The notes under the pieces were generated by a model. That model saw only the letters and a program-made list of their open reading frames with translations, was not told the DNA's origin and ran no database searches. The position numbers and the translations under genes are program-made. Below are positions 1 through 9,955 of a DNA stretch of 64,000 nt, piece after piece; position 1 is the first letter of the stretch, and each line of letters begins with the position of its first letter. The DNA is taken from NCBI RefSeq assembly GCF_000735585.1, contig NZ_JNNO01000003.1, positions 1 through 64,000 of the forward strand, read 5' to 3'. The stretch comes from Devosia sp. LC5 (GTDB lineage Bacteria > Pseudomonadota > Alphaproteobacteria > Rhizobiales > Devosiaceae).

Positions 1-81
1 CCTGGCCGGGGCGGCCGTGGCCGACGGGGCAGGCGAATCTCTTGGTGGGCGGTTGGAGGGGGGGAGGTTCGCGGCGGGAGG

Positions 82-216
82 CCCCCGATCCATCCCCCTC
101 CCCCTGGAGGGGGGGGCTAGGGTGGGGGTGCTGCGGCTACCTCCCGTTCGATATCTGCGGAGGCTTCAGCACCCCCACCCTCAATCCCTCCCCTCAAGGG
201 GGAGGGAGGCGGATCG
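82..216. repeat. Nested palindromic repeat, family A copy 1
   Basis: Non-coding GC-rich element downstream of the iron-type ABC operon. An inner inverted repeat has AGGGTGGGGGTGCTG at 119-133 and its exact reverse complement at 167-181. It is flanked by C-rich/G-rich outer arms (about 92-118 and 185-209) and GATC near both ends. A related element lies at 29791-29915. The position just after the end of the minus-strand operon would let it act as a transcript 3' structure. This looks like an interspersed extragenic palindrome; the exact ends are uncertain. Confidence 0.7.
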
Positions 217-229
217 TGGCTCTCCGTTC

Positions 230-991
230 TCAAAACAAATAATGGATATGCAGCTTGCCGCTATGCGGCGAGGTTTCGATGTGACAGCGGATGCCGAAAA
301 CCTCACGCAGCAGGTCTTGGGTCAGCACCTCTTCGGGCGTGCCGAGGGCGACGAGCTTGCCCTTGTTCATCACCGCCAGCCGGTCGCAGAACATGGCGGC
401 GTGGTTGAGATCGTGCAGGGCCACGATGCTGGTGACGGGCAGGCCCGCAACGAGTTTGAGGATTTCGATCTGGTGCTGGATATCGAGGTGATTGGTCGGC
501 TCGTCGAGGATGATCTCGGTGGGCGCCTGGGCCAGGGCACGGGCGATATGCACGCGCTGGCGCTCGCCGCCCGATAGCGTCTGCCAGAACTGGCCGCGTC
601 GCTCGGTGAGACCGACACGGCCCAAGGCGGTCTCGACCGCCGTGTCATCGGCCATGGTCCAGGGCGACAGCGCCGAGCGATGCGGTGTGCGGCCCAGCCG
701 GACCACATCGAGCACGGTGACATTGGCGTCGGTATTGGCATGCTGCTCGACCAGGGCAACGCGGCGGGCCAGCGTGCGCCTTCCGATCCGGCCCAAATCC
801 ATGCCGTCCAGCGTGACTTGCCCGCCATGGGCGCGCCGCAGCCCGGCCAAAAGCCGCAGCAGCGAGGATTTTCCCGAGCCGTTCGGGCCAAGCAGGCCCA
901 GCATCTTGCCGGGCTCCGCGGCCAGCGAGACATCGTCCACGATAATGGTCTTGCCCGCCTTCCAGCTGAGATTTTCTGCCCTGATCGTCAT
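230..991 (-). CDS. Iron-siderophore/haem/cobalamin-type ABC transporter ATPase (FecE/BtuD family)
   Basis: Cytoplasmic ATPase of a type II importer, 253 residues, the usual length. Walker A GPNGSGKSS is at about residues 35-43, followed by the signature LSGGERQR and Walker B with DEPTNHLD. The HDLNHA segment holds the switch histidine. It is last in a three-gene minus-strand operon and overlaps the permease by 4 nt. The neighbouring FecCD permease and a TroA/FepB-like binding protein place it in the siderophore/haem/B12 class. The substrate cannot be told from the ATPase, and no TonB-dependent receptor lies in the window to help. Confidence 0.93.
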   Translation of the reverse strand: MTIRAENLSWKAGKTIIVDDVSLAAEPGKMLGLLGPNGSGKSSLLRLLAGLRRAHGGQVTLDGMDLGRIGRRTLARRVALVEQHANTDANVTVLDVVRLGRTPHRSALSPWTMADDTAVETALGRVGLTERRGQFWQTLSGGERQRVHIARALAQAPTEIILDEPTNHLDIQHQIEILKLVAGLPVTSIVALHDLNHAAMFCDRLAVMNKGKLVALGTPEEVLTQDLLREVFGIRCHIETSPHSGKLHIHYLF

Positions 992-2028
992 ACTGCCCGC
1001 CGTGCCCGATAGAGAATGACCGAAAAGAACGGCACCCCGATCAGCGCCGTGACCACCCCGATGGGCAGAATCTGCTGGGGCAGGATGACCCGCGAGACGA
1101 TGTCGGCCAGGACCATGAAAATGGCCCCGGCGGCGACACAGGCTGGTAAGAGCCGCAAATGCAACGGCCCGACAATGAAGCGCGCGGCATGGGGCACGAC
1201 GAGGCCCACAAAGCCGATGGAGCCCACCATGCTGACAATGGTGGCGGTCATCATGGCGGTGACGGCGAACATGATGACCCGCACCCGGCCCACCGAAATG
1301 CCGAGCGAGGAGGCTGCATCATCGCCGAAGGCGAAGGCGTCGAGCGCGCGGGCATAATACATGCAGACGCCAAAGCCGATCAGCACCACGACCAGCACGA
1401 GCTGGAATTCGGGCCAGCGCACGCCGCCGAAACTGCCCAATAGCCAGAACATCACATCGCGCGCCTGCTGCGCATTGGCCGAGGTGCTGACAATGTAGGA
1501 GGTGAGCGCGTTGAACAATTGCGAGGCGGCCACGCCGGCCAGGATGGTGCGATCGGCCCCGCCGCGCGAACCGCTGGCCAGTAGCACCACGAAGAGAAAG
1601 GCGGCGAGCGAGCCGGCAAAGGCTCCTGCCGAGATGCTGACCGTGCCAGCGCCAAAGCCCAGTACGATGATCGCGACCGCGCCGGTGGAGGCACCAGCCG
1701 ACACGCCCAGCACATAGGGTTCGGCCAGCGGATTGCGCAGCAGCGATTGGAGGATCGCGCCGCACAGCGCCAGCCCGGCGCCGCAGCAGGCCGCGACCAG
1801 GGCGCGGCTCAGCCGATAATCCCAGATCACGCTTTCATGGATGCGATCGAGCGGCACCGCGGTCCAGCCCAGGCGATTGGTGATGGCCAGATAGGTGGTA
1901 TTGAGCGGGATCGGCAATTCGCCAATGCCCACGCCCGCGCCAATGGCCAGGGCCAGCAGCACCAGGGCGAGCAGAGCGAGCAGGCCCAGACCGGCCTGCC
2001 CGCCAAAATTGCGGCTGATAAAGCTCAC
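988..2028 (-). CDS. FecCD-family ABC transporter permease
   Basis: Inner-membrane permease of the siderophore/haem/cobalamin importer, 346 residues. It has many hydrophobic segments in the FecCD pattern. The family hallmark region 'NPLAEPYVLGVSAGAS' lies near residues 115-130 and the G-rich cytoplasmic coupling region 'GSIGFVGLVVPHAARF' near 265-282. It overlaps the upstream binding-protein gene and the downstream ATPase gene by 4 nt each, so the three are translationally coupled. Family assignment is firm; the ligand is not determined. Confidence 0.94.
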   Translation of the reverse strand: MSFISRNFGGQAGLGLLALLALVLLALAIGAGVGIGELPIPLNTTYLAITNRLGWTAVPLDRIHESVIWDYRLSRALVAACCGAGLALCGAILQSLLRNPLAEPYVLGVSAGASTGAVAIIVLGFGAGTVSISAGAFAGSLAAFLFVVLLASGSRGGADRTILAGVAASQLFNALTSYIVSTSANAQQARDVMFWLLGSFGGVRWPEFQLVLVVVLIGFGVCMYYARALDAFAFGDDAASSLGISVGRVRVIMFAVTAMMTATIVSMVGSIGFVGLVVPHAARFIVGPLHLRLLPACVAAGAIFMVLADIVSRVILPQQILPIGVVTALIGVPFFSVILYRARRAV

Positions 2029-3062
2029 TTGATCAGACCAAAGGCCTCAAGCTGACCGGCCAGCTCCTCGGCGCCGTAAATGGTGCGGATGGTCGGGTTC
2101 ATGGCCGCGCCGTTCATCACCGCGATACGGCCCTCGCGCACGGCTTGCAGCTGGCTGACCACCGGGTCGGTGGTGACGAAGGCGCGCTTGGTCTCGGCAT
2201 TGTCGAGTTCCCAGCGGTTGCGATCAAGGCTGGCTATGACCAGCACGGTGGGATTGGCCGCCATGATGCCTTCCCAGCTCACCGTCGGCCATTCGGCCTC
2301 GGTGGTGATGGCATTGTGGCCACCCAAAAGGTCCGCGATATAGCCCGAAGCGCCATTCTTGCCGCCCAGATAAGCATCGTCGGACGGGGAGGGGCTGGAG
2401 AACCAGAACACGAAGGACGGGTCGGCATCGCCGCCGGCGACGCGGGCGCGCAGGGCCGCTTCGCGGGCCTTGAACTGGGCAATCACCGCCTGGCCGCGAT
2501 CGGCGACGTCGAAGATCTGGGAAAGCTCGTCGATCTCCTGATAGAGCAGATCCATGTTCCACAGCGCGTCGCGGCTGCCATAGGCGTCGCCGGTATCCTG
2601 GCGGGTATTGCAGATGCCGGGGGCCAGGTAATTGCCGATGCCCAGATTGTTCAGGTCGTCGCGCTTGGCGACCTTGCTGTCGGGGCCGAGCAGGATGGGC
2701 AATTGCGCGGCCACGAAATCGGGCTGTTCGGCCAGGATCGCTTCAAGGCTGGGCGATTCCACGGTCAGCAGCTTGACCTTTTCATTGGCCTCGGCCAGTT
2801 CGGGCAGCACCTTGGTCGGCCAGAAGGCGGTGCCAACCATGCGGTCTTCCAGACCCAGCATCAGCATGATCTCGGCGCTGTTCTGCCCCAGGGCCACAGC
2901 CCGCTCCGGCGCCTTGTCGAAGGTGACCTCGACCCCGCAATTCTCCAACGTCAGCGGATAGCTGGTCGGCGCGGCAAAGGCCGGGGCCGATAGAGCAAGC
3001 GAGAGCAGAATGCTGGAGGCGAGGTAGTTTCGCGCCTGGCCGGCGAACATGGAAGCAAGCAT
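2025..3062 (-). CDS. Periplasmic siderophore/haem-type ABC substrate-binding protein
   Basis: Solute receptor of the importer, 345 residues. The chosen ATG has an AGGAT ribosome site about 6 nt upstream; an in-frame TTG 21 nt further upstream is less likely. The N-terminus carries a hydrophobic signal ending in SAPAFA, about 31 residues in. The mature part has the two-lobed FepB/TroA layout, with 'ALGQNSAEIMLMLGL' in the N lobe and 'PDFVAAQLP' following. It is the first gene of the operon. No clear Fur or riboswitch element could be recognised in the 177 bp upstream. Confidence 0.88.
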   Translation of the reverse strand: MLASMFAGQARNYLASSILLSLALSAPAFAAPTSYPLTLENCGVEVTFDKAPERAVALGQNSAEIMLMLGLEDRMVGTAFWPTKVLPELAEANEKVKLLTVESPSLEAILAEQPDFVAAQLPILLGPDSKVAKRDDLNNLGIGNYLAPGICNTRQDTGDAYGSRDALWNMDLLYQEIDELSQIFDVADRGQAVIAQFKAREAALRARVAGGDADPSFVFWFSSPSPSDDAYLGGKNGASGYIADLLGGHNAITTEAEWPTVSWEGIMAANPTVLVIASLDRNRWELDNAETKRAFVTTDPVVSQLQAVREGRIAVMNGAAMNPTIRTIYGAEELAGQLEAFGLIK

Positions 3063-3239
3063 GAAAGATCCTATTGGCAGCAAGCCGCGCGCAGGAGGCA
3101 GCCGGCTCGCGCGCCATGTATCAAGTCATGCGGGAGAAAAACAAGAGTGTGATGATCATAATTTTTGGGTGTTGCGTGCGTCCACACAACGCGCCCACGG
3201 TGGAGGGGACGGTGCCGGCTGGATATTTCCAGATCGGCG

Positions 3240-4550
<1,311 letters not shown>

Positions 4551-4621
4551 GGTCTTTTCGTCCTTATCCGGCCGGCGGCTTTCAAGGTGATCTGCCCGCT
4601 GCAGCAGGGATCACATCTAGA

Positions 4622-4634
4622 AGTATGACATACT
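4622..4634. promoter_or_regulatory. 13-bp perfect palindrome upstream of the GH1 gene
   Basis: AGTATGACATACT is a perfect dyad with a single central base. It lies about 72 bp before the GH1 start codon and inside the 110-bp gap between the GntR gene and the GH1 gene. FCD-type GntR regulators commonly bind short dyads of this size, so it is a candidate operator for the adjacent regulator. No binding evidence can be seen. Confidence 0.45.
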
Positions 4635-4660
4635 ATGAATTTACGATCTGTCCAGCGATC

Positions 4661-5368
4661 TCAACGCTTGAGGCGGCGATAACGCTTCTGGCTGCCGAGC
4701 AAATGATCCCGCATCGCAGCGCGCGCCGCTTCGGGTTCCTGGTCGGCGATGGCCTCAAGGATTCGCTCATGCTCGGCCAAAACACCCTGCAGATAGCTCT
4801 CGTCATTGGCGCTGGGCAGGGTGGGGAATTGCCCGCGCGGAATCGCGCGCTTGCCGAAGCGGGTGAGCGTATCGGCGAAGTAGAAATTATTGGTGGCCTG
4901 GGCAATGGCCAGATGAAAGGCGAAGTCGGCGTCGATCGTGTCGCTGCCGGCCTCGATCTGGTTGGCCATGTCCTGATTGGCGGTGCGGATGGCTTCTTCC
5001 TGTTGCGCGGAGCGGCGATGGGCGGCAATGGCCGCCGCTTCGGTCTCGACGGCAATGCGAAACTCCAGCATTTCCAGCGTTTGCGGGATGCTCTGGATTT
5101 CGCGCGGGGTCAGCACAATGGCCGGGGTCTGGGAACTGTCGGTGACGAACATGCCCTTGCCCTGAATGGGCGTGACGAGCCCCGCCGCCCGCAATTCGGT
5201 GATCGCCTCGCGCACCACAGTGCGGCTCACCGAGAATTGCGCTTCCAATTGCGGCTCGGTGGGTAATTGTGCGCCCACGGGCAATGCCCCCGCCTCGATC
5301 TGCTGGCGCAGTGTATCGACCAGCGTCTGCGCCATGCGTGGCCGCCGCCTTGTTGCCGTTCTGTCCAT
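4661..5368 (-). CDS. GntR-family regulator with FCD ligand-binding domain
   Basis: Transcription factor of 235 residues. The N-terminal winged helix (about residues 10-78) has the GntR signature, including LPTEPQLEAQFSVSRTVVRE and the wing GKGMFVTDS. The C-terminal two thirds is an all-helical FCD domain (about 90-220), which in this family binds small carboxylates or sugar acids. The start is supported by GGGAGG just upstream. It is divergent from the orphan binding-protein gene at 5496 and upstream of the GH1 gene, so it probably controls both. Confidence 0.92.
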   Translation of the reverse strand: MDRTATRRRPRMAQTLVDTLRQQIEAGALPVGAQLPTEPQLEAQFSVSRTVVREAITELRAAGLVTPIQGKGMFVTDSSQTPAIVLTPREIQSIPQTLEMLEFRIAVETEAAAIAAHRRSAQQEEAIRTANQDMANQIEAGSDTIDADFAFHLAIAQATNNFYFADTLTRFGKRAIPRGQFPTLPSANDESYLQGVLAEHERILEAIADQEPEAARAAMRDHLLGSQKRYRRLKR

Positions 5369-5454
5369 CTCGACCCTCCCCGTCGCTCGGAGGACCTTTT
5401 AGCACAGCACTCTTGCCATTTCCTGCAAAAGCCGTAATCATAATACGAGATACA

Positions 5455-5473
5455 ACCGACATATTATGTTGGT
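5455..5473. promoter_or_regulatory. Imperfect palindrome in the divergent GntR/binding-protein promoter
   Basis: ACCGACATATTATGTTGGT is an imperfect 19-bp dyad around a perfect core, ACATA-T-TATGT. It lies in the 127-bp region between the divergent regulator and the binding-protein gene. It is close to the latter's ribosome site (GGAGGA at 5485-5490), so a bound repressor would block transcription. Its sequence differs from the dyad at 4622. It is a candidate operator only. Confidence 0.4.
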
Positions 5474-5495
5474 GTGGTATTCACGGAGGAAATCA

Positions 5496-7097
5496 ATGAA
5501 GCATTTTTGTTCCCGCCTGGCGGCGGGCGTGGCGCTTGCCGCCATGATCGCCACGGCGCCGGCGGCCTTCGCCGCGACGCCCAATGACCAATTGGTCATC
5601 GGCACCTCGCTGGCCCAGGTCCTGTCGCTCGACCCCCAGCAAGGCACCGAGGTCAAGACCCAGGAAATCCTGGCCAATACCTATGACCGGCTGGTGTTTT
5701 CCGACCAGGCCGACGGCAACACCATCAAACCGCAGCTGGCCGAAAGCTGGGATATCGACGAGACCGGCATCACCTTCCATCTGCGCGAGGCCAAATTCGC
5801 CTCGGGCAATCCGGTGACCGCCAATGACGTGGTATTCTCGCTGGTGCGGCTGATGAAGCTGGACCAATCCTCGGCCACCAATTTCAAGACGGCTGGTTAT
5901 TCCGCCGACAACATCGAGTCCATGGTTTCGGCCATAGACGAGAAGACCTTCCGCATCGAATTCACCGATCAGGTCATCCCCGAGGCGCTGCTGTACCGGC
6001 TGGCCATGGGCGTTTCCAGCGTCGTCGACAGCGTCGAAGTGCAAAAGCACGTCAGCAATGACGATTATGGCAATGAATGGCTGCGCACCAATACGGCCGG
6101 TTCGGGCCCCTATGTGCTGCGCCGCTGGACGCCCAATGACATCGTCATGCTGGAAGCCAATGAGCAATTCTGGGGCGAAGCGCCGGCCATCCGCCGCGTG
6201 CTGATGCGCCACGTGCCCGAAAGCCAGGCCGCCCGCCTGATGCTCGAGCGCGGCGATATCGATATCGCCAATGCCCTGACCGCTTCGGATGTGCGTACCT
6301 TTGAAAACCAGGACGGCTTCGTCATCGATCAGGTCAAGACCGGCGGCTATTACGTGCTGGCGATGAATGCCGGCAAAGAGCCGCTGAGCAATCCGCTGGT
6401 GCGCGAAGCCATTGCCTATGGCATCGACTACAAGGGCATTGCCGACACCATTCTGGGTTCCTATGGCCGCGTACGCAACGTGCCGGTGCCGGAAGACTGG
6501 CTGGGTGCTATCCCAAACCCCGATTGGTCGCTGCAACCCGAAAAGGCCAAGGCATTGCTGGCCGAGGCTGGCTATCCCAATGGTTTCGAGCTGACGCTCA
6601 AGACCATTGCGCAGACGCCGCGCGTGGATATGGCCACCGCCATCCAGGCCAGCCTTGCCGAAATCGGCATCACCGTGAGCATCCAGCAGGGCAATGGCGC
6701 CGATATCGTTGCTTCGCACCGGGCGCGTGATTTCGACCTGCTGATCCCCCAGACCGGCTCGTTCATGCCGACGGCTCTGGGTTCGCTGGACAATTTTGCC
6801 TCCAACCCGGACAATTCGCTGGAAGCCAATAATGCCGGCAATTTCGTGTGGCGCTCGGCCTGGGACATTCCCGAGCTCAACGCCCTGCGGGTGGAAGCCA
6901 ATAGCGAACGCGACGACGACAAGCGCCTCGCCTTGATCCAGCAGATCCAGGAATTGTTCATCGAGCAGAAGCCGGCCGTGCTGCCTATGTTCGAGCGCTT
7001 CGAGCCCATCGTGGTCAATGCCCGTGTGGAGGGCTATGTCGGCCATCCCTGGTCGCTGACCCGCGTCGAAGGCGTCAGCAAGACCGACGCGCAGTAA
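5496..7097 (+). CDS. Family-5 (Dpp/Opp-type) ABC substrate-binding protein, orphan
   Basis: Periplasmic solute receptor of 533 residues with an N-terminal signal ending APAAFAA. The start is set by GGAGGA 5 nt upstream. SBP_bac_5 features are clear: 'LAESWDIDETGITFHLREAKFASGNPVTANDVVFS' near residues 75-110 and a C-terminal domain with FIEQKPAVLPMF. No permease or ATPase gene follows; the next gene is a convergent LacI regulator. Family-5 receptors bind peptides, opines or oligosaccharides. The GH1 gene and GntR regulator nearby make a beta-gluco-oligosaccharide ligand possible. It must borrow transport components from elsewhere, possibly the Dpp-type systems further along the window. Confidence 0.9.
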   Translation: MKHFCSRLAAGVALAAMIATAPAAFAATPNDQLVIGTSLAQVLSLDPQQGTEVKTQEILANTYDRLVFSDQADGNTIKPQLAESWDIDETGITFHLREAKFASGNPVTANDVVFSLVRLMKLDQSSATNFKTAGYSADNIESMVSAIDEKTFRIEFTDQVIPEALLYRLAMGVSSVVDSVEVQKHVSNDDYGNEWLRTNTAGSGPYVLRRWTPNDIVMLEANEQFWGEAPAIRRVLMRHVPESQAARLMLERGDIDIANALTASDVRTFENQDGFVIDQVKTGGYYVLAMNAGKEPLSNPLVREAIAYGIDYKGIADTILGSYGRVRNVPVPEDWLGAIPNPDWSLQPEKAKALLAEAGYPNGFELTLKTIAQTPRVDMATAIQASLAEIGITVSIQQGNGADIVASHRARDFDLLIPQTGSFMPTALGSLDNFASNPDNSLEANNAGNFVWRSAWDIPELNALRVEANSERDDDKRLALIQQIQELFIEQKPAVLPMFERFEPIVVNARVEGYVGHPWSLTRVEGVSKTDAQ

Positions 7098-7104
7098 GCC
7101 GGAC

Positions 7105-7128
7105 GGGCCGCCCCAAGAGAGGCGGCCC
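7105..7128 (+). terminator. Stem-loop after the orphan binding-protein gene
   Basis: GGGCCGCC at 7105-7112 pairs perfectly with GGCGGCCC at 7121-7128 across an 8-nt loop, 8 nt after the stop codon. Only ATTT follows, so the T tract is weak. It lies between two convergent genes and probably ends transcription from the left. Confidence 0.6.
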
Positions 7129-7183
7129 ATTTGGCCCAGAGCGCTGGCCGGTGCTCCCGACCGGCCGGCGCCAGTTCCCCGAT

Positions 7184-8206
7184 CTACCGCCCGACCTGGC
7201 CCACGGAATTGCGCACGATCAACTCGCTGCGCAGCAGCACCTGTTTGCGCTCGACGCTTTTGCCCTGCAGCAGCGCCAGCAGCAGGTCCATGGCTTCCTC
7301 GCCGATCTTGAGGCGGGGTTGCTTCATCGTGGTCAGCGAAGGGGAGACGAAGCTGGCAAAGGTGATGTCGTCAAAGCCCATCACCGAAAACTGGCGCGGC
7401 AGTTCATAGCGCCGGGCGGTCAGTGCGATGATGACGCCCAGCGCAGTGACGTCATTGACGCATAAAAACGCGGTGGGCAGCACGTCGCGCACGAACATAT
7501 GCTCGGTGGCGGCGCGGCCGCTTTCGGTGGTGCCGTCGCCATCGAGGATCAGCCGAGGATCGATGGCGATGCCATGGCCCTCGAGTGCGGCGCGGTAGCC
7601 CTTTTCACGCAGGATATTGACCGCCTTGCTCGTCGATCGCCCGATAAAGGCGATGCGGCGATGGCCCTGGGAAATCAGATGCTCGGCGGCGATGCGCGAA
7701 CCCTCGAAATTGTCGACGCCGACAAAGGGCACGTCGCTATTGGAGACCGGCTCATTGACCGCCACCATGGGCGGCAGGCGGGATTCCCCGGCATCATTGC
7801 CATAGCCATAGGGCAGGTGGCCGGTGAACAGGATCAGCCCATCGGCCTGGTTGGAGCTGATGAAACGCAGGTAATCGGCCTCGCGCGCCGGATCGTTCTG
7901 GGTATTGCCGATCAGCACGCCATAACCGCGCTTGCTGGCCTCGGTTTCGAGCCCCACCAGGATATTGGAGAAGTTCGGGTCGCCCACATCGGGCGCCAGA
8001 ATCAGGATCATGTTGGAGCGGCGCATGCGCAACGAGCGCGCCATGGCATTGGTGGTGTAGCCGGTCTGGGCGATGGCCTCGGTGACGCGGCGGCGCGTTT
8101 CGTCGGCCACCTTGGTGGGCTCGTTGATGGCGCGGCTGACCGTGGCGATCGACACGCCGGCAATCGCCGCAACGTCTTCTATCGTGGCCAGCTTCTGGTG
8201 CTGCAA
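7184..8206 (-). CDS. LacI-family sugar-responsive regulator
   Basis: Transcription factor. From the TTG at 8206 it is 340 residues, the usual LacI length. The DNA-binding HTH begins at once (ATIEDVAAIAGVSIATVSRAINEP) and is followed by the hinge helix region YTTNAMARSLRMRRS. The remainder is a periplasmic-binding-protein-like sensor domain (about residues 62-340). The frame stays open upstream to 8398, but that extension would put the tandem operators at 8317-8351 inside coding sequence and add a non-homologous tail. GGGCGGAG lies 6 nt before the TTG. It is divergent from the ribose-class ABC operon, which it likely represses. Confidence 0.88.
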   Translation of the reverse strand: MQHQKLATIEDVAAIAGVSIATVSRAINEPTKVADETRRRVTEAIAQTGYTTNAMARSLRMRRSNMILILAPDVGDPNFSNILVGLETEASKRGYGVLIGNTQNDPAREADYLRFISSNQADGLILFTGHLPYGYGNDAGESRLPPMVAVNEPVSNSDVPFVGVDNFEGSRIAAEHLISQGHRRIAFIGRSTSKAVNILREKGYRAALEGHGIAIDPRLILDGDGTTESGRAATEHMFVRDVLPTAFLCVNDVTALGVIIALTARRYELPRQFSVMGFDDITFASFVSPSLTTMKQPRLKIGEEAMDLLLALLQGKSVERKQVLLRSELIVRNSVGQVGR

Positions 8207-8316
8207 TTGGCGCTCCGCCCCGCGCGATCCGGCTTGGGCGTCCCGCTTTGCTGCCTTTAGCAGAAGGCGCGGGTTCCGCCATATCCGTCGGCAAGGCTTA
8301 TACACTTTTCTGCCTG

Positions 8317-8351
8317 TGTAAACCTTTACATCAATCATGAAAACCTTTACA
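8317..8351. promoter_or_regulatory. Tandem LacI-type operators
   Basis: TGTAAACCTTTACA at 8317-8330 has perfect 6-bp arms around CC. TGAAAACCTTTACA at 8338-8351 differs by one base. Both resemble the LacI/GalR-family operator TGTAAACGTTTACA. The starts are 21 bp apart, two helical turns, so the two sites would face the same side of DNA. They lie between the divergent LacI gene and the sugar ABC operon that starts at 8414. Confidence 0.72.
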
Positions 8352-8413
8352 TCACTGTTCACGGAACGAAGAGCGGGGGCAACCTGCCGCGTTTTCATGG
8401 GGGAGATGCCACG

Positions 8414-9955
8414 ATGAACAGTGCCGCAGGCACGCCAATGCAGGCCATTCTGTCAGCGCACAGGATTTCCAAGTCGTTCGGCGAAATCCCGGTGCTGTTC
8501 AGTGTCGATTTCGACATCAAGCCGGGCGAAGTGCACGCCATTATCGGCGAGAACGGCGCGGGCAAATCCACCCTGATCAAGATTTTGTCGGGCATCGAAC
8601 AGCCCACCTCCGGCACGATCAGCTATGACGGCCAGACCGTGACGCTGCCGCCCAATGGCGAGGCTGAGGCGCTGGGCATCGTGCTGATCCACCAGGAACT
8701 CAATCTGGCCGAGCACCTGACCGTGGCGGATTCGATCTTTCTCGGCCGCGAACTGAAGAAATTCGGCTTTCTCGACCTGGGCGAAATGCGCAAGCGCGCC
8801 GTCGCCGTGATGGAGCGGCTGCATGTGCATGTCGATCCCGATGCGCGCATCAATACGCTGTCGGTGGCCGACAAGCAGATGGTTGAAATCGCCAAGGCCA
8901 TCAGCCGCGATGCGCGCGTGCTGATCATGGACGAGCCGACCGCCGTGCTGTCGGTGGGGGAAACAGAGACCCTGTTCGAGCAAATCCGGCGGCTGACAGC
9001 GCGCGGCGTGGCGGTGATTTTCATCTCGCACAAGCTCGACGAGATCATGGAGCTGGCCCAGCGCGTCACCGTGCTGCGCGACGGGCAATTGATCGCAACG
9101 GTCGGCACCGAAGCGCTGACGCCCGATTCCATTGCCCAGATGATGGTGGGGCGCGAATTGTCCAACCTGTTCCCGCCCAAGCACGAGCCCGATGTCGATG
9201 CGCCGGTGGTGCTGTCGGTGCGCGGGCTCAAGGCGCCGGGCGTCAAGGACATTTCCTTCGATCTGCGCAAGGGCGAAATCCTGGGCTTTGCCGGGCTGAT
9301 CGGCTCGGGCCGCACCGCGGTGGCCGAGGCCATTGTCGGGCTGACGCATAAAAGCGAGGGCGAGGTTTCCGTTGCCGGCAAAGGCGCCAATTTCGCCCAT
9401 GTGGGGCAATCGGTCGGCGCGGGGCTCGCCTATATGACCAAGGACCGCAAGGGCCGGGGGCTGTTGCTCAATGTGGGCCTGCAGCCGAACCTGACGCTGC
9501 TGACGCTCAAAAAGCACCTCAAAGGCATATTCCTCGACAGCAATAGCGAGGCCAAGGCGCTGGAGCGCGCCGTGCGCCGCTTCGATATTCGGGCCCGCGA
9601 CGCCTCGGTGCGGGTGGGTCAGCTGTCGGGCGGCAATCAGCAGAAGCTGATGCTGGGCAAGATGATGGAAAGCGAGCCGGACATCATCATCATGGATGAG
9701 CCGACCCGCGGCATCGATGTGGGCACCAAGCAGCAAATCTATCACATCATCGCGGCACTGGCCGCCGAGGGCAAATCCATCATCGTTATCTCTTCGGAGA
9801 TGCAGGAGGTGATCGGGCTGAGCCATCGCGTGCTGGTGATGCGGGAGGGGCGCCTGGCGGGCAGGCTCGAAGGCGCCGAAATCGTGGAAGCAGAAATCAT
9901 GCGGTACGCCGCAGGCATCAAGCAGGGTGGGGATGATGAGCGTATCAACGCATGA
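8414..9955 (+). CDS. Ribose-class sugar ABC transporter ATPase (RbsA/XylG/MglA type)
   Basis: Fused double ATPase of 513 residues, as is typical of CUT2 importers. The first half has Walker A GENGAGKST at residues 45-53 and Walker B MDEPTAVLS. The second half has a degenerate P-loop (GLIGSGRTA), LSGGNQQK and MDEPTRGIDVG. It is first in a three-gene operon and is preceded by a GGGGGAG ribosome site. The downstream permease overlaps it by 20-odd nucleotides. The tandem operators at 8317-8351 probably control it. The sugar is not determined. Confidence 0.95.
   Translation: MNSAAGTPMQAILSAHRISKSFGEIPVLFSVDFDIKPGEVHAIIGENGAGKSTLIKILSGIEQPTSGTISYDGQTVTLPPNGEAEALGIVLIHQELNLAEHLTVADSIFLGRELKKFGFLDLGEMRKRAVAVMERLHVHVDPDARINTLSVADKQMVEIAKAISRDARVLIMDEPTAVLSVGETETLFEQIRRLTARGVAVIFISHKLDEIMELAQRVTVLRDGQLIATVGTEALTPDSIAQMMVGRELSNLFPPKHEPDVDAPVVLSVRGLKAPGVKDISFDLRKGEILGFAGLIGSGRTAVAEAIVGLTHKSEGEVSVAGKGANFAHVGQSVGAGLAYMTKDRKGRGLLLNVGLQPNLTLLTLKKHLKGIFLDSNSEAKALERAVRRFDIRARDASVRVGQLSGGNQQKLMLGKMMESEPDIIIMDEPTRGIDVGTKQQIYHIIAALAAEGKSIIVISSEMQEVIGLSHRVLVMREGRLAGRLEGAEIVEAEIMRYAAGIKQGGDDERINA

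Noticed and set aside
3063-3239. Possible Fur-type box or cobalamin riboswitch upstream of the iron-type ABC operon
   Set aside because: Only a short ATGATCAT dyad was seen. No B12-box text or convincing 19-bp Fur-like palindrome could be read.
5493-7130. 545-codon minus-strand frame opposite the orphan receptor
   Set aside because: The plus-strand frame has a ribosome site, signal peptide and family motifs. The reverse frame shows no domain and has the usual antisense composition.
8207-8398. N-terminal extension of the LacI-type regulator
   Set aside because: It would contain both operator dyads and does not resemble LacI sequences; the internal TTG gives the correct length.
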